The notes under the pieces are model-generated. The model saw nothing but the letters and a program-made list of their open reading frames with translations, was not told the origin of the DNA and ran no database searches. A DNA stretch of 64,000 bases, taken from the NCBI RefSeq assembly GCF_904846185.1, contig NZ_CAJGZQ010000011.1, forward strand, positions 41,773 to 105,772, in the 5' to 3' direction. Below are positions 59,557 to 64,000 of this stretch, in pieces (positions within the stretch are counted from its first letter, which is position 1; the number at the start of each line of letters is the position of its first letter). A program made the translations under genes and the position numbers. Origin of the DNA: Psychrobacter immobilis (GTDB lineage: Bacteria; Pseudomonadota; Gammaproteobacteria; Pseudomonadales; Moraxellaceae).

Positions 59557-59599
59557 ATAAAAAAGCGCCAAGTCTGCTATCAGACTTGGCGCTTTTTTC
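59557..59599. terminator. Strong terminator between the IS and dapE
   Basis: AGCGCCAAGTCTG (59564-59576) and CAGACTTGGCGCT (59581-59593) form a 13-base stem with a 4-base loop, flanked by A and T6 runs. Confidence 0.96.
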
Positions 59600-59617
59600 G
59601 CTTACTTCAACGAATGA

Positions 59618-60832
59618 TTAATCTAACAGTAAATTCTCTAAAATTCCCTCATAAATTTGGGCGAGCTTGCCTAGGTCATCGATTTCTACTTTTTCGTCAA
59701 CTTGGTGAATCGTCGCATTTCTTACACCAAGCTCAACGACTTGTGCACCCGTTGGTGCAATAAAGCGTCCGTCAGAAGTACCACCTGATGTAGATAGTGT
59801 CGTGTCAGTATCAGTTACCTTTTTGATCGCTTTTTGACAGGCAGAAACCAGTTTACCTTCAGGGGTCAAAAACGGCTGACCAGATAATTTCCAATGGATA
59901 TTATAACCGGCCTTACTATCAGTAAAGTATTTGTCAAAGATAGCATGCGTTTTTGCTTTTAGTTCATCTTCAGTCGTTTCCGTTGAAAAGCGGAAGTTGA
60001 AGATAACTTTTAACGTCTCAGGAATGACGTTGGTGGCACCTGTACCGCCATTGATATTTGATATTTGCAGTGATGTCGCAGGGAAGTAGTCATTGCCATT
60101 ATCCCAAGTAGCGGCAGTCAGTGCTGCCAAAGCTGCCATCGTGGCATGAATAGGGTTGCAAGCTAAATGCGGGTATGCAACATGACCTTGTTTGCCAGTG
60201 ACCGTAAGTTCCGCACCCAATGAGCCGCGGCGACCGTTTTTAATGATATCGCCGAGCGTATCTGTGCTCGATGGTTCGCCAACCAAGCAATAGGTGATTT
60301 TTTCATTGCGGGCTTCTAAGGTCTCAATGACTTTGACCGTGCCATTAATAGACGGGCCTTCTTCATCTGAGGTGATTAAAAAAGCAATCGAACCATTGTG
60401 CTCAGGATAATTAGCGACGAAACGCTCGGCGGCGACGGTAAAAGCCGCAATCCCCGTTTTCATATCGGCGGCTCCGCGAGCCCATAGGTAACCATCAGCG
60501 ATGGTTGGCGTAAATGGCGGATACGTCCAATTGTTTTCATCACCCGTAGGCACGACGTCGGTATGACCAGCAAAACAAATAACTGGATCAATGGTGCCAC
60601 GGCGCGCCCATAAGTTTTTGACTTCAGCGTGCTCGCCCTTTGCTTGTCTATCACCATAATACATAAACTCACAGTCAAAGCCCGCTCGCTCCAAGCGCTC
60701 TGACAATATATCTTGGCAACCGTCATCATTTGGGGTGACTGAAGGACGTTCAAGTAGCGCAATACTTAAATCTAGCGTTTGCTGCTGATGGTTTTCTTGT
60801 TGATGGATGGTTTGTTTATTAAAGTCCGACAT
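59618..60832 (-). CDS. dapE: Succinyl-diaminopimelate desuccinylase
   Basis: DapE (404 residues) hydrolyses succinyl-diaminopimelate on the way to lysine and cell-wall diaminopimelate. The two-zinc M20 motifs are present: [33 protein letters not shown] with the catalytic Glu, and [10 protein letters not shown] with the last His. It is ~25 residues longer at the N-terminus (Gln/His-rich) than E. coli DapE. AAGG precedes the ATG. Confidence 0.97.
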   Translation of the reverse strand: MSDFNKQTIHQQENHQQQTLDLSIALLERPSVTPNDDGCQDILSERLERAGFDCEFMYYGDRQAKGEHAEVKNLWARRGTIDPVICFAGHTDVVPTGDENNWTYPPFTPTIADGYLWARGAADMKTGIAAFTVAAERFVANYPEHNGSIAFLITSDEEGPSINGTVKVIETLEARNEKITYCLVGEPSSTDTLGDIIKNGRRGSLGAELTVTGKQGHVAYPHLACNPIHATMAALAALTAATWDNGNDYFPATSLQISNINGGTGATNVIPETLKVIFNFRFSTETTEDELKAKTHAIFDKYFTDSKAGYNIHWKLSGQPFLTPEGKLVSACQKAIKKVTDTDTTLSTSGGTSDGRFIAPTGAQVVELGVRNATIHQVDEKVEIDDLGKLAQIYEGILENLLLD

Positions 60833-60938
60833 GAATAAACCTTTTTATTATAAATTAAAATGATAAATTTTTAAGATTGGCAGCCACGATACAATTAGTC
60901 GTTGCTTGCAGTCGTTGCTCGTTGCTTGCTAATACGTT

Positions 60939-61694
60939 TTAAATATTATCTTCAACAAACGGCACCAAACCATCACGGCGCATCCACGTCGCGATAGAGT
61001 AACGCTGCCGATGGGCAATTTGCACTTGATGTTTTAGGTCACTGTCAAATATCACCAATCTATTGGCGACAGGCATGACGTTATGATGAATGCCATGTTT
61101 ATCAATGATTTCTAGTGCGCCGCCGTCAGTTGGTTCCCATTCATCATTGATATAAAACACCGCAGAGATAACGCGTTCATCACGCCCAGCTGGATTGTCA
61201 CTATGCCATTGGTAGCCAAAACCCAGCGGATAGCAAGCATAATGCGCTTCACTGTGGCGAATACCGGCAAATAAACTGCGATTAAATAAGGCAGCAAGCG
61301 CATTGATACTTTGCAAATAATAAAACCCAGCAAAGAAGTTTTCTGTAATCCAGCGGATGCGATCACCGCGAATATTACTGACACGAATACCAGCCGTCAG
61401 CTCGGCGTCACGATAGTCAATAAAACCACTCTCTGCTTGCAAGGCTAACAGCGCTTTCGTTTCAAAGACCTCATCAATAATGATCCACCCATCATCAACG
61501 AATGTATCTAGTTGTGTATCAGTCAGCTTATCTTGCCAACTAATATCAAAATCAGACTGGTGTAATACGCGCTGAGTCAGCAGTTTTTGGCTTGGGTCGT
61601 CGCTATGAGGAAATAATAATGGTGGATTATCTTCTCCTATCGGATGATCAATCACCAACTTTGTCACATCAAGATTGCTAATAATCTCTGTCAT
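60939..61694 (-). CDS. 2OG-Fe(II) oxygenase, prolyl-hydroxylase-like
   Basis: A 251-residue protein with a double-stranded beta-helix oxygenase domain at about residues 125-240. Iron ligands are HSD (YQWHSDNPAG) and His in LKHQVQIAHR; the Arg in HRQRYSIATW should bind 2-oxoglutarate. The pattern, including GGALEII and SAVFYINDEW, resembles bacterial EGLN-type prolyl hydroxylases such as the Pseudomonas PPHD that acts on EF-Tu. The target is inferred. It lies 106 bases upstream of dapE on the same strand. GAGACG precedes the ATG. Confidence 0.85.
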   Translation of the reverse strand: MTEIISNLDVTKLVIDHPIGEDNPPLLFPHSDDPSQKLLTQRVLHQSDFDISWQDKLTDTQLDTFVDDGWIIIDEVFETKALLALQAESGFIDYRDAELTAGIRVSNIRGDRIRWITENFFAGFYYLQSINALAALFNRSLFAGIRHSEAHYACYPLGFGYQWHSDNPAGRDERVISAVFYINDEWEPTDGGALEIIDKHGIHHNVMPVANRLVIFDSDLKHQVQIAHRQRYSIATWMRRDGLVPFVEDNI

Positions 61695-61823
61695 TTCGTC
61701 TCACTATGGTCAGTTAGCTAGCAATACATAGCCAATCAATGCCTTTTTACCAAAACCATCGTTATCTTTTACTCTGCCTATGCTACCATAGATGTAATTT
61801 TTCTTATTTAAACTTTTGAGATT

Positions 61824-62699
61824 ATGAACTATAAACACGCCTACCACGCTGGTAACTTTGCTGATGTGGTTAAACACATTTTATTGGTACAACTCCTTAA
61901 TCAATTGGGGCAAAAAAACAAACCTTTTTATGTGCTTGATGCTTATGGTGGTCGCGGACTGTATTCACTGAGCAGTGAAGAAGCGCGCAAGACAGGTGAG
62001 GCCAAAGGTGGTATCCAAGCGTTACTAAATGCCAATACTGACAAGGCACCCGCTGCTGTCAAAGATTATATGGAAGGCATTAAGCAAGCCCGTTTCACTT
62101 ATGACAATAAAGTCTATCCTGGTTCTCCTTGGTGGGTTGCCCATCATATCGAGAAAAATCCAGATGCAGGCGTGCGCGGTGAAGCTTTTGAAGCCAAAGC
62201 TAGCGAATATGATGCGCTAAATTATCAGTTGCACAAGTTACCCATTGGTATACAGCATCGTGATGCCTTTGAAGGTATTACCGCCGTTATTCCACCAAAA
62301 GAAAAGCGCGGTCTGATTTTTCTTGATCCGCCTTATGAGCAAGAGCACAAAGATTTTACACGCCTTATAAATTTACTCGTTGCTGCTTATAATAAATGGC
62401 CACAAGGCACTTATGCGCTTTGGTTCCCTATTAAGAACGTTGAAGCCGTTGAATTGTTTTACAAAAAACTGAAGCGTACTGAAATGCGCCGCCAGTTGGT
62501 TTGTGAGCTGAATATTTATCCAAATGATGTGGCGGTTGGTCTTAACGGTACAGGTTTACTGGTCATCAATCCACCTTGGCAATTTGATAATCATGCACGT
62601 GAGATATTACGCTTCTTACAGCCTGCATTAAAAGTGGCTGATGCTCCAGACTTAACGCCTGATAGCGCAACCAATGTACGCTGGCTAGTCGGCGAATAA
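61824..62699 (+). CDS. rlmJ: 23S rRNA (adenine2030-N6)-methyltransferase
   Basis: RlmJ (291 residues, close to 280 of E. coli) methylates A2030 of 23S rRNA. The start MNYKHAYHAGNFADVVKH and the catalytic DPPYEQ motif (near residue 172) are diagnostic, with FYVLDAYGGRGLYSL at the AdoMet site. It is divergent from the oxygenase gene across 129 bases. Confidence 0.96.
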   Translation: MNYKHAYHAGNFADVVKHILLVQLLNQLGQKNKPFYVLDAYGGRGLYSLSSEEARKTGEAKGGIQALLNANTDKAPAAVKDYMEGIKQARFTYDNKVYPGSPWWVAHHIEKNPDAGVRGEAFEAKASEYDALNYQLHKLPIGIQHRDAFEGITAVIPPKEKRGLIFLDPPYEQEHKDFTRLINLLVAAYNKWPQGTYALWFPIKNVEAVELFYKKLKRTEMRRQLVCELNIYPNDVAVGLNGTGLLVINPPWQFDNHAREILRFLQPALKVADAPDLTPDSATNVRWLVGE

Positions 62700-62741
62700 C
62701 CATGTTAGTGAATAACTATGCCGGCAAATAAGGATATTGAG

Positions 62742-63644
62742 ATGACTAACGTGCAATCACCTAAAGACGAATCAAATCATCCGCCTCTAAATGATGGATT
62801 GTTACAAGACAGCGCAGCCGCCGAGCCGCCCTTTGTTGATGAGCATGATTTCAATATTCGCTTAGCGGATAATGAGAGTTATGATGGCTTGACCTTTGAA
62901 GTGATTGAAGCAGAAGTTGCTGAAGGGCAGCGAGTAGTCAGTCGCGGTGTGTATCTAGCGCCAAACCTAATTACAACCTTGTCACTGCTATCTGGCTTTT
63001 ACTCGATTTTGGCCAGTACGCAAGGCGAGTTCTACAAAGCTTCTTTAGCCATCTTTTTGTCCGCTATTCTCGACGGTGCTGATGGGCGAGTGGCGCGTAT
63101 GCTTAATGCGCAAAGCCCCTTTGGCGAGCAATATGATTCGCTTGCCGATATGCTGGCTTTTGGTGTTGCACCAGCGATCTTAGTTTATAGTTTTGCGCTG
63201 CAGCCGTTAGGTCGCATTGGTTTGGGCTGTGCGTTTGTCTTTACCGCCTGTGCTGCCTTCCGTCTGGCACGTTTTAACGTTCAGGTCGGCATTGTTGATA
63301 AAAAATACTTTGTCGGTTTGGCCAGTCCACTAGCTGCTATATTAGTAACGGCAGCGGTTATGGTCGCTGTCGACCATAATGAATGGGTTGGGCAGTACGA
63401 TACGGCAGTCATGTTCTTATTTGCTGCTTGGGTGGTGATTTGTGGTTTACTGATGGTTAGTAACGTCAAATACTATAGCTTTAAAGAGTTTGATAAAAAG
63501 AAAGTACCTTTTGTGGTTCTAATAATCGGTGTATTGGTCATGAGTATTGTGCTCTATGACATACCTGTCGGTATTTTAGCTATTGGTATTATCTATGCAT
63601 TGTCGGGTATTGTTACGACGATCAAAGCAAAAGCAAATTTTTAG
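62742..63644 (+). CDS. pssA: CDP-diacylglycerol-serine O-phosphatidyltransferase
   Basis: PssA makes phosphatidylserine, the precursor of phosphatidylethanolamine. The CDP-alcohol transferase motif DG-x2-AR-x8-G-x3-D-x3-D is seen as DGADGRVARMLNAQSPFGEQ and following YDSLAD. About eight hydrophobic segments fill residues 75-300 after a polar N-terminal ~65 residues. ATG 62742 has AAGGA 7 bases upstream; ATG 62718, which adds 8 residues, has no ribosome site. Confidence 0.94.
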   Translation: MTNVQSPKDESNHPPLNDGLLQDSAAAEPPFVDEHDFNIRLADNESYDGLTFEVIEAEVAEGQRVVSRGVYLAPNLITTLSLLSGFYSILASTQGEFYKASLAIFLSAILDGADGRVARMLNAQSPFGEQYDSLADMLAFGVAPAILVYSFALQPLGRIGLGCAFVFTACAAFRLARFNVQVGIVDKKYFVGLASPLAAILVTAAVMVAVDHNEWVGQYDTAVMFLFAAWVVICGLLMVSNVKYYSFKEFDKKKVPFVVLIIGVLVMSIVLYDIPVGILAIGIIYALSGIVTTIKAKANF

Positions 63645-63667
63645 AATTGACTGTTCGTGTCATATTG

Positions 63668-63699
63668 AGGAATTTACCGTAGGGTAAGTTCCTTTTTTT
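63668..63699 (+). terminator. Terminator of pssA
   Basis: AGGAATTTACC and GGTAAGTTCCT form an 11-base stem with one wobble pair and a 4-base loop, followed by T6-7. Confidence 0.92.
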
Positions 63700-63824
63700 A
63701 TGCGCTTTATATATCCAGCTGGCTATCAGTGTATTCATCACGATAAGATAAAGAAGGACCAACTCATTTTTTAGCTAATGATCATTGATAACGGCTCGTT
63801 AAAGAAACCTACATGATTGAGATG

Positions 63825-63842
63825 AAATAAGCATGCTTATTT
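63825..63842. repeat. 18-base perfect palindrome upstream of the right-edge promoter
   Basis: AAATAAGCATGCTTATTT is fully self-complementary. An outer GCTCGT (63794-63799) and ACGAGC (63843-63848) pair flanks it. It is about 125 bases before the right-edge promoter and could be an operator. The rest of 63700-63967 shows no gene. Confidence 0.5.
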
Positions 63843-63967
63843 ACGAGCTTACCTCAGCCCAGCCTTAAATAAACATACACTGCCATCCAGTTAAAGCAAA
63901 AGTAGCGTCGCCATTCTGCCAGTTTAGTCTAATCACCAAATTTATTTGAATTAAGATAAAATAGCCC

Positions 63968-63995
63968 TTGACTAAAGATTCAAACCCTCTATAAT
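63968..63995 (+). promoter_or_regulatory. Near-consensus sigma70 promoter at the right edge, probably of an rRNA or tRNA operon
   Basis: TTGACT (63968-63973), a 16-base spacer and TATAAT (63990-63995) form one of the strongest promoters in the window. The 16-base spacing and the preceding AT-rich UP-like stretch (about 63935-63962) are typical of stable RNA promoters. The gene it drives lies beyond the window. Confidence 0.75.
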
Positions 63996-64000
63996 ACGCA

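Overview
The window looks like a chromosomal core segment of a gammaproteobacterium, most likely Moraxellaceae and probably Psychrobacter. This is inferred from the E. coli-like S10-spc-alpha ribosomal order, a pseudomonad-style pyrB-pyrC' pair, a GEGS-type acetolactate synthase as in Pseudomonas, EF-P hydroxylase EpmC, AT-rich spacers and overall protein character. No 16S sequence is present, so the genus is not proven.

Layout. (1) 1-13470: a long ribosomal protein block on the + strand, from the tail of rplC to rplQ, including secY, rpmJ and rpoA. It breaks at 4402-4582 (a clear sigma70 promoter before rplN), 6564-6738 (a terminator-like hairpin before rplF), 10293-10545 (before rpsM) and 12003-12082 (a GAAA-capped hairpin before rpoA). 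(2) 13.5-23.6 kb: yciO-like and epmC (-), yceD, rpmF, fabD-fabG-acpP, a Kbp/LysM protein, queG (-), nnr (+) and a DUF4124 protein (-). (3) 24.5-28.0 kb: ilvI-ilvH-ilvC behind an 860-base leader region. (4) 28.2-34.4 kb: a small membrane protein, a cold-shock protein with a long leader, a DUF421 protein, etfB-etfA, a TrmH-type RNA methyltransferase and fbp. (5) 34.8-37.7 kb: pyrB, a degenerate dihydroorotase (pyrC') and a membrane protein translated from an overlapping TTG. (6) 37.8-45.7 kb, all on the - strand: a CPA1 Na+/H+ antiporter, a DUF2254 protein, a 997-residue StcE/TagA-like M66 metalloprotease lipoprotein with a ricin-type lectin end, and a YihY/BrkB protein. (7) 46-50.7 kb: wrbA, a DUF2069 protein, a DUF3108 protein (-), and groES-groEL behind a sigma32-type promoter. 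(8) 51-57 kb: an isolated formyltransferase-like/beta-propeller glycan gene with a doubtful 5' end, yaaA (-), and pntAA-pntAB-pntB. (9) 57.2-64 kb: a thioesterase-like protein, iscX, a GyrI-like protein, a complete 840-bp IS5-family element with a T8 frame break, dapE (-), a 2OG-Fe(II) oxygenase (-), rlmJ, pssA, and a near-consensus promoter at the right edge that probably drives an rRNA or tRNA operon outside the window.

Most genes are housekeeping: translation, protein export, fatty acid initiation and elongation, branched-chain amino acids, pyrimidines, electron transfer, chaperones, NADPH supply and cell-wall lysine. The accessory parts are the M66 protease, the formyltransferase-like gene and the insertion sequence. 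The less ordinary observations are the inactive-looking PyrC', a short promoter-to-terminator unit before pntA that may be a small RNA, a roughly 99-base nested inverted repeat after groEL, and several structured leaders. No CRISPR array, prophage, toxin-antitoxin pair, tRNA or rRNA gene was recognised. I found no strong case for a wholly new multi-gene system.
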